From: Brachynemurus nebulosus
Taxonomy: Eukaryota > Arthropoda > Insecta > Neuroptera > Myrmeleontidae
Assembly (NCBI GenBank): GCA_035578155.1
Contig: JAPWDM010000003.1
Coordinates: forward strand, 65,526,142-65,590,141
DNA: 64,000 nt
Direction: 5' to 3'
The translations under genes were made by a program, and so were the position numbers. Shown piece by piece: positions 1-13,407 of this stretch. The stretch's first letter is position 1, and every line of letters begins with the position of its first letter. The notes beneath the pieces are model-generated. The model did no database searches and was not told where the DNA came from. It saw only the letters and a list, made by a program, of their open reading frames with translations.

Positions 1-875
1 TAAAAATTGTGTATTTTTCTAGAATTTTTTTCTCAAGAACGGAAGTAAATATCAATTTAAAATTTTGTACACATATTTATTAAGTATTAAACTATACAAA
101 AAAAAATTTTCAACGAAAAATATAAAAAATTGTCCATTTTATAGATACTGCAGTGTGACGATCCGAAAATCCAATGCCTTGTTGACGGACATCCTAGCGC
201 CGGTAATAAACCACCGAAATCCAAAAACAAAAAAGATCTAAAAAATATATGAAGAGTACCGGCACCTCTACCTATAGTATCAATAATTTGCTGAGAGAAA
301 AAAAAATGGCGCATGTTTGAACTTTAGATTACGATTTTTGTCTTATTTTCCGCTCTTTAAAGTAAATTTAAAAATAAAAAAAATACTGAAAGTGTATCGA
401 ACTTAGGTAGAGGTGCCGAAGAATTGAATTATCTTTAAAATAAAAAATTTAAAAAAAGGATCCATCGAATAGTCTTTGAGTTATCGTGTCCGCCAGTTCC
501 AAAAATGTAGTTCCGAGATATTATAAAACATATATAAAGAAACGTATTTTCAAAATTTTATATTTAATACTCATTATTGGGTGAACTACGTTTTTTGAAT
601 TTTTTTTTTTATAGAAAGCTGGATTCGGTTAATGTGCAAGAATCTTGTTTTTAAATTATTTTCGGTGAAAATCACTTTGGGAACATATTCTACACATAAT
701 TAGCTACTAATTTCTGCAAAAAAAAAATCGATTTTTTTATCAAATCTCAAGTAAACCTTCCCTTAAAGTACTTTCAGCAAAATCACTTTGGGAACATATT
801 CCTACACATAATTAGCTACCAATTTCTGCAAAAAAAAAATCGATTTTTTTTAACGACTCTCAAGTAAACCTCCCC
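1..875 (+). mobile_element. F1 family TTAA transposon, copy A (left end cut off by window)
   Basis: It is homologous along its length to 23021-23787 in the same orientation and to 20954-21853 inverted. Its right terminus reads AGTAAACCTCCCC and abuts TTAA at 876-879. A second, almost identical terminus (AAGTAAACCTTCCC then TTAA) lies about 110 bp inside at 749-766, so the right end is duplicated. No transposase frame remains. TTAA targets with G-rich ends suggest the Kolobok or piggyBac superfamily; the assignment is inference. Confidence 0.8.
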
Positions 876-879
876 TTAA

Positions 880-1581
880 TGATCATCCTCTATATCTTCC
901 TATCTGATCGTATTGTATTATCTAGGCTCATATACGTAACTGATACATATCTTCATGTTAAAACTTGACTAGTTAGCTTCAATTCCCCTAACAATTACCA
1001 ACTACAGCACATGATGGATGCAATTCGTATAACTCCATATATATTTAGAACAGAATATAACATAGTATATCTCTAATATAATATGATAGAGACATTCATC
1101 ATCTCATGTAACATTAAATGGAGACTATTAGGGCTTGTTAAATGCATTACTACGTCAGACGCATGTACATATATGGGACCAGGTGTAGCAGCCACTATAA
1201 GTATACTTATATTGTACACAACACAACGCAGTTTACGATCTAACAACTAACGTTAACTAATATAATTGATATGAAACGTGAAATTTAAGATAATGTGCTC
1301 GCCTTGGTTTGCTTAATGCTTACGTTTGCATACATTTAACCGGTTAACAACAATGATTTATTGAATTATATTAATTTTATAATTGCTAAATTGAAATTAT
1401 GGTTGTGGTAATTACAGTTTTTTTTTTTCGCGAGGTGGTAATCGAAGGAAATATTGACGGGATATTTAAGATTTTCATGACAACTTAACGCCTGTCTCTT
1501 CAGTAAATAAAAAAAAATTAAGAACTTGTAATAGCAAAAATACTAGAAATTAAGTCTTATAAGAAGGAGTCCAGATATGCA
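880..1581. other. Intergenic, nothing recognised
   Basis: A/T-rich sequence with no coding potential or clear repeat ends. It lies between F1 copy A and the CACTGAG element. Confidence 0.5.
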
Positions 1582-2663
1582 CACTGAGAAAAAATTACAG
1601 TAAAAATTACGGAGCTGCCTCCGGTAAACTAGGCTCAAGTGACCAGTCGGTAGGAAATTATCAAGCAAAAATATAAAAAATGCCTTTCAAACATTATTTT
1701 TTACGATTCATTTGAAAATTTTTCCTGTACAGCTTAAAAATTTTTCCTATACAGCTCCGTAAAATTCGATGGGCTAGTAAAATTTCAAGTGGATACCAAG
1801 AAAATTTACTTAATTTTTGTAAAATTATACTAGACATAGAAGAATTTTTACGGACCTACAGTGGAATTTTTACTTATCTGAAAGGTAGACGCTATTTGTT
1901 ATTTCTACTTTCTCCTTGAAAACTGTCTTTCAGCATCTCTCTCACACAAGCATCACACACAACTGACGATAAACAGTTGTGTGTAACATCCACATAAGGT
2001 CGAGTTTGGTGCACTGCAAAAAAATTATTAGAAGTATTTTTAGATGATCACACGGAATGTTATTTAGTTTGTAGTAAAAAATATTCATTGTGTGACCGTT
2101 ACCAGTTCAGTAGCAGCGAGCCATGGTAGTGAGTGGATGTACACTGAGTGGAGTGTTATCATTTTTTTTTTTATAATAAACTATTTAATGGACTTTACAT
2201 TTAAAACAAAGAATTGTTATTTGCGTTTCATGAATTGTTGTTTATTTTTTATTTTAATTGTTGTATGTTTTTTTATATGTATTGATGTTTATTGAAACAT
2301 GTTTTTCCACAAATAATAAAAGACCACAGAACATTTCTACAATATTAATAATTTGATTTTAATCCTTACCCTTCTATCAATATCTTTTTTAACTATGTTA
2401 ATTCAATTATTTATTAATAAATAAAAAAAAACCCTATAAATAATACGGTAAGAGAGTAGAATTTTTCCTGTACAGCGCCGAAATTTTTACGGAATCACAG
2501 CGTAATTTTTACTGTGCAGTCAAATTTTACGGAGCCATAGAGTAAATTTTACTATACTCATCGTATTTTTTCCTTTCCCTGTCAGTTATGCCCGCATTAC
2601 CAGAGAGCTCCGTAATTTTTTACTAGAAATTTCCGTAAAAATTACCGTATTTTTTTCTCAGTG
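1582..2663. mobile_element. CACTGAG-ended inverted-repeat element
   Basis: The left end CACTGAGAAAAAATTAC matches the reverse complement of the right end, CACTGAGAAAAAAATAC. Similarity continues for about 30 bp, including a shared TTTTTACGG-type motif. That motif (ACGGAGC / GCTCCGT next to runs of T) recurs inside near 1610, 1755, 2470, 2495, 2522 and 2610 in both orientations. No convincing target duplication was found, so the superfamily is open (hAT-like ends are possible). No transposase remains. Confidence 0.7.
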
Positions 2664-4261
2664 CACTGTCATAGAAGATATTTTCATTCAAAATTTTAAA
2701 AAAAATTTATGTAACATGTATGCACAAGTTATTTAGTGTGGCTACCGAACTTGTGAATCATTTTTATTGTAACAAAACTTAACTAAGTATTTGAATCAAG
2801 TTTAAATAACATTTGACCTTTCATCACTGTTGATTAAGAAAATTTAACTCTTCTACCCTTTCCCCAACAATAAACTTTACTTTTGTTTAGAAATCATTAA
2901 AATTTCATTTCTAACAATTTGTTTAAATATTTGTAAAATATGTAAAATTTCAATTATGCTAATGCTTTTTTAAATAACCAACAACAGAAGAAAGATAATA
3001 TAGAACAAATAAGAATAAATTGTTCAAGTTCATATTAGAACAAGTGAGTGTACCTATCAAATACATAATATTTTGAATGAAAAATATACGAATCTAGGCA
3101 AAATAAGTATGCTAATGTAAATATTTTGATATAATTTCGAAAATGAACACACCACAGTGTGTACAAGATTTACCGGCAATATAATTACCGTTCCTAATCA
3201 CAATATCACTTAGTTTTCTGGGTGAATTTTTCATATTTCCTATTAAAATGTCGGAATTCGATGTAAATATGGTTTTCCGACACTGATTTAAGATGGTTTT
3301 ACTGAAATCAGAGATGAATCAGAATCGGAGTTGGAATCGAAACCGAAAGTAGAAGAATCAAATAAACAAAGTGTCACAACACGCATATCACATGACACCC
3401 GAATGATTACTATGTGTTAGCCCCAGATCCGCATTAAAAGTATCGGAACCGGAATCGGATTCGAATGTTTCGATCTTTCCGAGTCGGAATCGAAGCTCTT
3501 ATAACACCCATACTTTCTTGGCCGGTAAAATTAACACACCCAATAATTTCGTAACATCTTAACCATTATAATTTAAACCACTTTATTTCATTTGGAATGT
3601 TCTACCAATTATCGTTAATGGCAATTCAAATTTAATTTCCTTTGCTCTGTAAGTTACACTATATAGAGACATTTAAATTCCGCCACCATTTACTTACACC
3701 CCCTCCCTCTCAACCCCTGCCCCCCAGCCGCCACGATGACATTATCAACATAATGGTAAACGAGTGAAGAAAGTATGTACCTACTTAATTAACATTATAT
3801 TATATAGAATAATATAAACGCGCAACTCCCCCCCCCCCCGTACTCTACCACTTGCTTGCTTATTTGATATGCTTACAGCTCAAACGCACGGCTCAAACTG
3901 TTCAAAGTATATTTCATTAATGCGCGTCATTAATTGCACTATAAATTTTCGAGTAATATAAAATTTTAATGATTTCTCTCAAAATTCGTTGTTTGAGATG
4001 AAAATGTTCTTCAACTGAGAAATAACAATTATTCTAATAACATTTTTATTAGGGCACAGTAAAAATTTCGTAGGAAATCAATTACAAAAATGAAAATTTG
4101 TAGTACAAATTGAATCTACCCTACGTCGCTACCGTAACAAATCGATGAAACCCAATATCGATCTATCAGTTCCCATCTTTATATCAATTTTAATATCTGA
4201 TAATCAATACTGAAAAGGATAGATGTGTACCTCGACACGCATTGTTTACTTATAGCAAGTA

Positions 4262-4264
<3 letters not shown>
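2664..4264. other. Intergenic; low-complexity patches only
   Basis: No gene was seen. A degenerate CGGAATCGGA-type purine-rich patch lies around 3310-3500 and a C-run near 3826-3839. Confidence 0.5.

Positions 4265-4347
<83 letters not shown>
4265..4347. repeat. (TA)n microsatellite
   Basis: An uninterrupted alternating TA tract of about 80 bp. No transposon flanks are recognised here, unlike the other long TA tracts in the window. Confidence 0.95.
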
Positions 4348-4350
<3 letters not shown>

Positions 4351-5097
4351 TTTTATCTATTATCCTTTGTGTTGGGTCGTGAATCAAAAAGAGGAAGCGT
4401 CGTCGAAAAGAAACGACTAATGACTCATTAACATTAATTTAAAATAAATGAAGCATTAGCTCCGACAAAATTTTCAACAAAACTTTATCTTTGCACAACG
4501 CTGTAACACGACACTACATAATAGTTTCATTATATGCAAAAATGCTACACTCACACACACAAACACATACAAACACATCGGATATTGTTTATCCTTATTT
4601 AACACATTATTCTATTGTAATATTAATCTAAAATGCTGTTTAAAATGAAATAAGATACAATTAACTTGATATTGAGTTAATTTTCTGTAAAAAAAGGAGA
4701 AAAAAATACAATTTAACAATGTCAAGTAGACACTAATTGTGAATATACAGTGGTATCACGATGACTCGGACCACCAATTCGAATAATTTTCATCTTATAT
4801 GTATAACCTTGAAATACCAGAGTTTTACTATACTGTCCTTTTTATCAATGATGAAATAATTCGGAAAAACAGTTTTTTCGAATGTATAAAAGAAAGGGTG
4901 TGCCTGTTAGGGTTGTTAGTTCCTATTCTGCCTCTGCGACATATGAAAGTGGTACTTCTACGTAACCACAGGTGACAAATAATTCGAATATCATTCGATT
5001 ATTTAAACCATTCGCAATTCAAAAATTGAATTATTAAAAAAAATACGATAATGCCCATCACTAGTATTTATATTGTTTTTTAAAGTGTTGCTCTTTT
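4348..5097. other. Intergenic, nothing recognised
   Basis: A/T-rich, no coding signal and no inverted-repeat pair found. Confidence 0.5.
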
Positions 5098-5240
5098 TAG
5101 CGAATTTCCAGAATGAAATTCAGCTATTAAAGCCATTGTCGTGACGCGACTTGAGTCCGGAACTATGGCAGAAATTTGTTTTGAAGTGCCTGGAAACCGA
5201 AAATAATATTCACTAAAATTTATATATATATATATATATA

Positions 5241-5286
<46 letters not shown>

Positions 5287-5570
5287 GCGAAAATGTTGAT
5301 GTTCTAAATCGTTGGACAAGTTCATTAGTCAGACACGCCCGGTGCCCGAAACATGGTTTTTGTTCTTGAAAAAAATGTGTTTTTTGCCAAAATTTTCACT
5401 TATTCAAAAATTTTTGCGAAATTTTTTTACACCATTTAAAAGAGGAGAAACAATTATATAAAAAAGGTCTTTAAACTATTATTCTATGTCAACTAGTTTC
5501 CAAGAAAAACTAGTTTTTGTAAACGGAAATTCGCTATGTTATAGGATGCTACGACAGGGGTATTTTTAAA
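5098..5570 (+). mobile_element. R3 family TA-cored element, copy A
   Basis: It begins TA-GCGAATTTCC and has GGAAATTCGC-TA at 5525-5536, a 10-bp inverted repeat. Family similarity continues past that second repeat through a CAGGATGCTGCGACAGGGG-like tail. A (TA)n tract sits in the middle (5220-5283). The same organisation is seen inverted at 47650-48175 and in parts at 18010-19110 and 61120-61340. No coding capacity. Likely a Tc1/mariner-type MITE. Confidence 0.75.
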
Positions 5571-5936
5571 TATATGAGACGAAAAAAATAATTGACACTG
5601 TCGCTGTTGTTGTTGTTGGGAATAAACGTTCTGAAGCGACAGATGGCAGGCACACGTGAGTATGAATGGGTAAATAACAAATATGTGCTCTTCTCATATA
5701 CGATGCTTAATTACTTTAACAGTAATTTCAATAGTTAAATCGATTTTTTAATAACGCCGCGTCAGTTAACATGTCATTTTATGTTTGCGAACATTTCAAA
5801 ACGTGACAGATGTTATCAGAAAGATCAATTTAGCAGCAATTTTTGGATTAATTTTGATTTTCGGATTAACCTAAACAATTACGACAATCTTTGTGAATTA
5901 AAATCTAATTGTAAACATGCTTACTTCAATCTAGAC

Positions 5937-6121
5937 CAGGGCTTCTTAAACTGTGGGTCGTGACCCCATTTGGGGTCACTTAGCGAAATCTTGAGGTCAT
6001 TAGCGAAAAATTGTTTATATGTATATAGTGTATATATTGTTACCTAATCAATAAATCCTTACAAAATACTTAAATATATCTCTATTTGGGGTCGCGAATG
6101 AAAAAAGTTTAAGAAGCCCTG
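5937..6121. mobile_element. hAT-type MITE with perfect 8-bp target duplication
   Basis: The ends CAGGGCTTCTTAAACTGTG and GTTTAAGAAGCCCTG are inverted repeats. The element is flanked on both sides by ATCTAGAC (5929-5936 and 6122-6129). Eight-bp duplications and CAGGG ends are hallmarks of hAT transposons. At 185 bp it is non-autonomous. The exact duplication suggests a fairly recent insertion. Confidence 0.93.
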
Positions 6122-6129
6122 ATCTAGAC

Positions 6130-8370
6130 TCTCTGAATATCACATTAATAATTCAGTTCAGAGTGCATTTGTTGCGAATGATTGTATCAATTTCCTACCG
6201 CAGTAAACACTTACTTCAATGCTTCACTAATCTTATTAGATATATTGCTACAGAGTACACAATTAAATTTCAAAATAGGATACAGGCGCTTCAGTATCAC
6301 TATAGAAACAAATATTAAAACACTACAACATATGCAATCGACTGAACAAAGATGTTCTGTCGTTTGCATATATATAAAATGGTTATTGTACATAGTATAC
6401 ATATAAAAATTTTTATCGCAATTTATCGACAACCAAGCCAATCTAGAGGCAATGCAATGTAATAAAATGGAATGTCTATATATACAGTTCACAAATAAAT
6501 TCCAAAGTCAAGTTAATTTACAATAAAATCGGTTGGAGAATAATATGACAAAACTTGATACTGCTTTACCACCACCACCCCCACCCTCACTTCCCTCTCC
6601 TCACCCCCACCTCCGTAACTGCTGGTTCTTCCACCGTCACCGCCGTTTCTGATATAGACATAAACATTTGTCGTACACATATTACAGAATAAAATTGACA
6701 TGATAATAACTCCGAAACAAGAGTGGCCTTATCAATAGAACGCAGTGTTACTATATTGGATACATTTTGAATGTATTCTGTATGTGCGAGTGTGTGTACA
6801 TGGTTGTTATAACTAACTTGCCGGAGAATCGAATATGAACGTTAAAATAAATGACTACTGTCGATTCAAGTGTATATGAAGTGTTGCTGATAAGTTCAAC
6901 CTAGAAGTGTTGTTTGGGTGGGAAGAAAGTGGGGCTTGTCTGAAGCCACCAAATTCCTCTGAGCTTGATTTTTTTGGAAACAGACGTGAGTAGGAACGGA
7001 TGGGAATATCAAACGTTTATACGAGACTGGGGACGGGCAGAATTGCCATTACCGATAATGGACCGGCATTTCGGAATCCGGAATAAAAATCGGGTTTCCA
7101 TGGCGGAACGGAATCAAAAGTGGTGGATCGGACGGGAGTGAAAATTCACGAATTCATACAAATCTTGAAGATTTTAGAGAATTTTATGGACTAGAAATTT
7201 AAATTAAAATAATTTTTATTAAAAAATCAATTTTTTTACAATTATTAGTGTTTCGTACTAAAATTAGAAAAGCGAAACACCTACGGAATCACTTTGGTGT
7301 TTATCCCTCTGACACAGACGTTTTTTTTGAGTGAAACTATTCGAGGTAAAAATTTGAAATTTAGCCAAGAGATAGAGTATGATGGCCCAGTTATGTACAG
7401 ACGTGAAGCTAAATTTTGGTTCCGGAAGTTAATTTCAGAGGGAATAGCTCGAGGAACCGGCGAAAAAATTTTTTCCAAGACATCCTAAAATGTACTAAGG
7501 TAACAAAACTGTTGACGGACGAATTCAAAATTTTTTAAAGCATTTTTCTAAAGAAATGCTCAAAAATTAATATCCTACACTCTTTTGCCAAAAAAAGCGC
7601 TTAGAAAAATCATGAACAATAAGGCATGAACTAAAGGAAAATTACCAGGAGAAAAATCTTGCGCTAACAATTTGTTATAAACAATTCAATTGTTTATTTT
7701 TTTACGACTGCTGAACCATCGGTTTTAGAGAAAAAGTTCTTAGACAAAAAATATTTCCCAGAATGTAAGAAACCACTTTGTTTCAAAATTCAACCACGTT
7801 CAATCGAAATTGCTTTTTACGCACGTACAACTCTTTGAAAATGTATCGAAACATTTCAGTCTACTACCGGAAAACTTACACTGCGCACCCGGTAGAGCCT
7901 ATTTGTTTGAATAGGAAAACAAGTTAAAATGATAAGAGTGTACGACGGAGTCAATTAACTCCACAACAATGATACGAGAAGATACATAACGTAGCACATA
8001 AAATAGACAGCAATGGGAAAAAAGGTACGGGTACCCAGGGTACGGGCGGCATTGTACGGGTAAAACGAGACACAAAGCACGCACAGTAACAGAGAATTCA
8101 TTGTAACAATAATAGTAACGAAGAATCGTTTATCTTTTTAATAACTGATTGAATTTCAATTCAATTCTGTTCAATCAACGTTAGCATATATATCGTTGTC
8201 TCTTTTTCACTTATATTATTCTTTTCTTACGTTACGTTAGGTAGGTTTTTTTAGCGGCCATTCATCCTGTTGAGAAAATAATAAAAATAGACACGAAACT
8301 TAATAAAAACTTTGTATTTATAGATGAAGTTGGACAATGTGCCACTGACTGTGTTCATAGATGCATAAAT
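6130..8370. other. Intergenic; CT-rich tract near 6571-6612
   Basis: No gene was seen. A strand-biased C/T-rich tract (6571-6612) could form triplex DNA. Open frames on both strands at 7281-7488 overlap each other and match nothing I recognise. A G-rich CGGAATC-type patch lies near 7020-7140. Confidence 0.5.
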
Positions 8371-8372
8371 TG

Positions 8373-8546
8373 TACAGGATGTTCCAGAATAAGTACACCA
8401 AATTTACAAATAACTGAAGCTTATTAGTCATTTCTGATTAATAAAAACCAATATTACTTTATGTTTCCGTTACGAAAAATGGTGCATCTATCCTCATGAT
8501 GCGTCTCTTTCAAAATTCTCCTGTACTTGGTCTGGAACATCCAGTA
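8373..8546. mobile_element. 174-bp TA-flanked MITE
   Basis: The left end TACAGGATGTTCCAGA is matched inverted by the right end TCTGGAACATCCAGTA, with TA at both borders. Size and target fit a Tc1/mariner-type MITE. No coding sequence. Confidence 0.8.
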
Positions 8547-8577
8547 CGCCTGTATTATCTTTTTGTCATTTCTATTA

Positions 8578-9484
8578 CCGTAAAACCGTCTAGACCTGGA
8601 CAGAGGGTCTAGACCCGGACACTTTGCACCAATCTTTAAAGTAAATAATTTCTACATTAACCTGCAACAATAAACATTTGTTCTGGACGTCATTAGAGAG
8701 AGAAAAAACATGCTCTAAACAGCTGTACCAATAAAAACTACGGATTTCAACATTTACTCTCTCATTTTACAGGATTACTATCCTACAGTTTTTCAAAGAA
8801 ATAAAATGTGTGTCTAACTTAGACATGTAATTTTCGTCATAATTGTCATATTGTTTTAGTTCTGATATGTATGTGTTCAGAAATTTATCGCGCATCATTT
8901 AATGATGTTTGAAGTTATATTCGATGTATATATAAAAAAATACAAGCTATATATGTATATCCGTTTAGACCCGGACACATCAGTTTATTATACTATGGCC
9001 GCGATTCGCACCAGCTGTAACTTCCACTATCCATAGGTTAATATTCCCGCCAGAATTACGCGGTTTATGCCTCCTTATGGTGTCATATCGTATGTTTACT
9101 TTATAGAGAGGCATACTATGCATTAACCCCTCTCCCTTCCCTTAAAATATTTTGAAGTCTTTGACAGGTTCAAAGACATCAGACGATATAAAATACTGTC
9201 CTAAATCTGACGGGAACGGTTAGTTTGCATGTTATTACATTATTTAAGTAAGTGTCCGGGTCAAGATCGATTTAAGGTGTACACCCGGACACTTACTAAT
9301 TATTTGTTTTCTTTTTTTTTTTTTTTTTACTTATAATGAAACAAGTGGGTCAGGGATTTAACAAATAATATACACTCTTTCTAATGATAATACTTTTACT
9401 GGTGATATTTATGAAGGAAACATGTATCAATATAAAATTAACCAAAAAATGGAAAAAAGTGTCCGGGTCTAGACGGTTTTATGG
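8578..9484. mobile_element. TA-target element with repeated GACCCGGACAC motif
   Basis: The ends CCGTAAAACCGTCTAGACC and GGTCTAGACGGTTTTATGG are inverted repeats flanked by TA (8576-8577, 9485-9486). The motif next to the terminus, TAGACCCGGACAC, recurs at about 8589 (degenerate), 8608, 8964 and 9282 on + and at 9252 and 9460 on -. No open frame. A Tc1/mariner-like non-autonomous element is likely. Confidence 0.85.
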
Positions 9485-9486
9485 TA

Positions 9487-9745
9487 CTTAAAATAGTGTT
9501 AAGTCAATCATACATTTTATAACAACGCAATTGTAAGTGATCCACTGGCAACGTTTGCTACTGAATTGACAAAGTTTTATAAAAAGTTATTCAATTAAAA
9601 ATAATTATTCCTTTTTGGTTATGCACAAAAAAGTTTGCAAAGTAAAAATACTTTTAATAATATGCAATATCTCAGTTAAGAGCATTTAAAATACTTTTAT
9701 TTCACTGTCAGTGACTGTGTATGAAACGAAGCATATTGTGACGTA
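9487..9745. other. Intergenic, nothing recognised
   Basis: A short A/T-rich spacer between two transposons. Confidence 0.5.
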
Positions 9746-9749
9746 TTAA

Positions 9750-10859
9750 GGGGGAATTCTATACTAGAAGCTCGATTTTGAGGTGATTTTACGGGCGTAA
9801 TAAAAAAAAAAAGATTTTGAGGTGATTTTACGGGCGATTTTTTTAACAGTTTTTTATTGATATTTGAAAAGTATAAAAGTGTATAAAAATTTAAAAATTC
9901 AAAATTGAAATCGGTACAGGCCGGCAAAGTGGGAACTCAAAAAAAAAGATGGCTCCTGGTTGACGTGATTCCAACCTTTCTGGTGAACTGAAACATAAAA
10001 TTTTAGTTCATTCTTAATAAAAAAAAGTATGTAGAATTAGTTGGACGTAGCCGATTTTAGAAAATAATTTTTTTCACAAAATGGCGTCTATTTAAAAAGA
10101 ACAAAATCACTTTTTTGCCTCCTTTTTTCAACTTTGAAAATTTTTTAAAAATAGTATAAAAAAATTCCAAATACCTCTACGTCGGACCAATTTTAATATT
10201 ATTAAGAAGGTCTGTACCAAATTTCAAATCAATCGGTGCATTAAAACTTGGGATGATACCATGTCAACCGTATCGAAAAAAGTAGTTTCGAGTAATTTTT
10301 ATTAAAAATTTGAATTTAACACTGAAAAGATACACAGTACACAGGAAAAAATAACCATAACTCCGAAAATAATTCGAATTTCCGTAAATCCTTTTAGGGG
10401 CTTATTCTTAAAGGTTTAAATTTTGACTTTATGAAAAAAATCGATATTTTCGAATTTCTAGACTAGAATACCCCACGGAGTATGGAGACACAGCAATTAT
10501 CTTTATCATAGGATCTGCAGTGTGCATTTTTGTGTACCTTAGGCTCGTAGGTAGTCAGTGTCTCAGTGACATTCACCGAATGTAGGTCAGTCAAACAATA
10601 ATGGATTTGATTGTAATGTTGGTTCTGTTGGCATTGTTGCATCCCAACACATAGCGTTGTGGTATCACACATATGTATGCGAGCCCGGTCACGTGACTGC
10701 CACCTCTATGTTCGATTACGCACACATACACAGTATAGCGCGCCAATACAAAGTAAACACCGTGCACGTATATAACATATTTTCTATCTCTTACTGGTTA
10801 CACTGATTCCAGTAGTGGAGAGATACGTATTGTACCTCTGTCCGCTGTATAATACCCCC
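9750..10859 (-). mobile_element. F2 family TTAA transposon, copy A
   Basis: Flanked by TTAA at 9746-9749 and 10860-10863, with ends GGGGGAATTCTA and AATACCCCC. The first ~725 bp, up to CTAGACTAGAATACCCC near 10475, is an inverted homologue of the F2 copy at 17971-19811. The last ~380 bp (10476-10859) is more GC-rich and absent from the other copy, so the far end is either captured sequence or a second terminus. No transposase frame. Confidence 0.8.
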
Positions 10860-10863
10860 TTAA

Positions 10864-11604
10864 TTATGAAGATTTGAAAATTGGATTATGTAAAATGGTA
10901 GTTTTAAAATGTTTTATATTCTTGAAACAGAAAAAGTAAGTAAGGACGTATCTAGAAAATCATCGAATTAGGTCATCGAATAATCTATATCAACAGTGCT
11001 ACATTATATTTTGTTAATAAAAAAAAAAATGTATACAGAAACCTTTCTGCTGGTCTTTAAATAATAAAAATCTCTATATACGAGCGACGCACCCATAAAA
11101 AATTCCTAATCCGATTTCCCGAAAAAGAAATTAATATTAATTCATCAAAGACACAGAAGCCAAACAATTCCTTATTCTTATTCCTTTATCCGCAACAAAA
11201 TACGGATAAAAAAAAAGTCAAATTATCCCTTCAAAAGGAACATCAGAAATTCCTTTAAATCTGCTATAAAACTTATAAACAGATATACTTTTATTAATAA
11301 ATGCTTCAGTTCACATATTACTACTGACGAGTCGAAACGATATATGTTTTCCACCAGTGAGCGACGGAAAACGGAAAACGAAAATCTATTTCATATTGAT
11401 ACAAAAATTTAATGTTTCTAAAGAAAATACAAAGAAAGAAAAAAAAAAGAAAATAGTATGACGTGTAAGATAGTTGTGGTAAATAACGGCTGGTAGACAA
11501 TGAGGCGAAGAAAACTAGTATTTGCTTCGTATTCTACTCAGAGTCCTACGGTATCAGACGTCACTGATACAGAGGCGGGAGGGGGGAGAGGTCATGTTAT
11601 AATA
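10864..11604. other. Intergenic, nothing recognised
   Basis: A/T-rich with a small G-rich patch near 11578. A 63-codon frame here has no recognisable features. Confidence 0.45.
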
Positions 11605-12045
11605 ATAATAGAATTATACGTTGGTCTACGAGAAACGTTAATCATATATCGTCGTCAATTTGACGAATGGACTTTTTACGGAAAATTTTAGAGTTTATTT
11701 GCAAAAAACATTTTTTTCACATAACAATACTACAAAAGCGAACAAAATATTTAAAAAAATTGCATTTGAAAAAAATTTTTAATATAAATATTTATTAATA
11801 AATTTTTCTTATCTTCTTATCAAAGCATATTTTCATTATAAAAATTAAAAAATAGATAAATACATCAATTGTATCATAAGACATGTCTTTCAAATAATTA
11901 ATTTATGAACTATTATGAGTCGATGGACATGTATGACTTTACAGAATGTGAAATTTCTCGGTCACAAATATTCTCGTAGATATGTAGTTATTTCCCTATT
12001 AGGCACATTTGTAAATTTTCTAAAATTTGTTAGTAATTTAAAAAT
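11605..12045 (-). mobile_element. piggyBac-like MITE, truncated copy
   Basis: This is an inverted, diverged homologue of 52090-52551. It keeps a decayed terminus (GAATTATACGTTGGTCTAC), the CGTCGTCAATTTGACGAATGG subterminal region and about 330 bp of body. The opposite end cannot be recognised beyond ~12045. Older than the intact copy at 51631-52551. Confidence 0.7.
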
Positions 12046-13160
12046 AATTATTGTTTGTAAAATATAAAGAACTATGTACGTATATGTAAATAAAAGTTCT
12101 GAATTTATTATAATATGTTAAAATATTCTAACAATTCAACTTGAGCAGCGATTGGAGAAACTGGCCACTTTGCCTTATTATAAGCCTGGCCACTTTACCC
12201 CGTTAGATGCCATTTGGGAAAACCATAACTAATTTCAAGAAGAAATTTTCTGATTCATCGATAACTGTATTATTTTAAAGGTAATTAGACAGGGTTTTTA
12301 GCTATCCCAGCTAAAAAATTGTATTAGTAATTAATAAAAAATATAATGAGAATACAACTTAAAACTTACTTTTTTTATATGTGTGTGACCAATACATAAG
12401 CATTTTTCTTTCTCTCAATCAGAGCACTAGTGTATTTTAAAAATTAAAAAAATTACAAATATATCAACAAAACAATAAAAAGCTAAAGTGAACCTAATTC
12501 ACCACCAGTACCTTATTTATATATAAAAAAAGGGAAAAAAATTTGTGAAACAAGACACAAAACTGATAAAAACTCATTCGAAACAATATCCATTTGAGTC
12601 GCTTCGTGGAAAAAACTCTACACCAAAACACTGAAAACAAATAAATATATTTGATAGAAAAACTTATAATAAAAGTCAATGCACTGGAAAAAAACGAGCA
12701 AAAAATGGCGGGAAGACAAAAAAGAATGGCTGTGTCGAACTTTTCTCTCGTTGTTAAACGAAAATTCATGTTGTTTATGAGAAGTTCATCATTGTCGAAA
12801 AATGTTAATATTTTCTCCGGCGAAAAATCGTTTTTCCAACGAACGAGCGAACGTTGATATGAAAAGTTTTCGATGTGTTTGTGAAAAAGTTTTGCGCAAA
12901 ACTAATCATTCAGTAAGTGATCGTAATCGTATCATTGAAACAATTTTCAAATAATATTCGAGTAATAAAGAGCGATTAAGAACTAGACACTAAGTTTTTT
13001 TTTATTTATTTATCTAATTTAAGTTAAATAGAGTTTCAAGTCGTTCAAAGTAAATATTAGATTTATAAAATATTATCTAAAAGTAAGTACTAAAGAAATT
13101 GAAACTAATTTCATTTTTACTACCTAAAGTTATTTACAGAGCCTGTCTTGATAATGGGTA
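12046..13160. other. Intergenic with a small element fragment
   Basis: At 12150-12205 the motif GGCCACTTT(G/A)CC occurs twice in direct orientation. It resembles the GGGGTAAAGTGGGAAAC ends seen at 46527 and is probably a truncated element. Nothing else was recognised. Confidence 0.4.
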
Positions 13161-13162
13161 TA

Positions 13163-13341
13163 CAGGGTGTTCCTAATAAAAATGCCAGCATGGTGACTTT
13201 AAAAAATTTTTGAAATTATGATTTTTTCAGCTGTAGCTCTAAAATATATTTTGTTTATTGTGTTTGAAATATGAATCTGTTCTGCAAAACAGAGAAGGAA
13301 ATATGGTGTTCATATTCCAAACAAAATAAAAAGCTATATAT

Positions 13342-13407
<66 letters not shown>

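Noticed and set aside
4225..4431. 68-codon frame rich in Tyr-Ile repeats
   Set aside because: It is the translation of a (TA)n microsatellite, as are the similar frames at 13239-13511 and 40761-40967.
7281..7488. Overlapping open frames on both strands
   Set aside because: Both are short, without recognisable motifs, start context or flanking signals. One strand's frame mirrors the other's codon composition.
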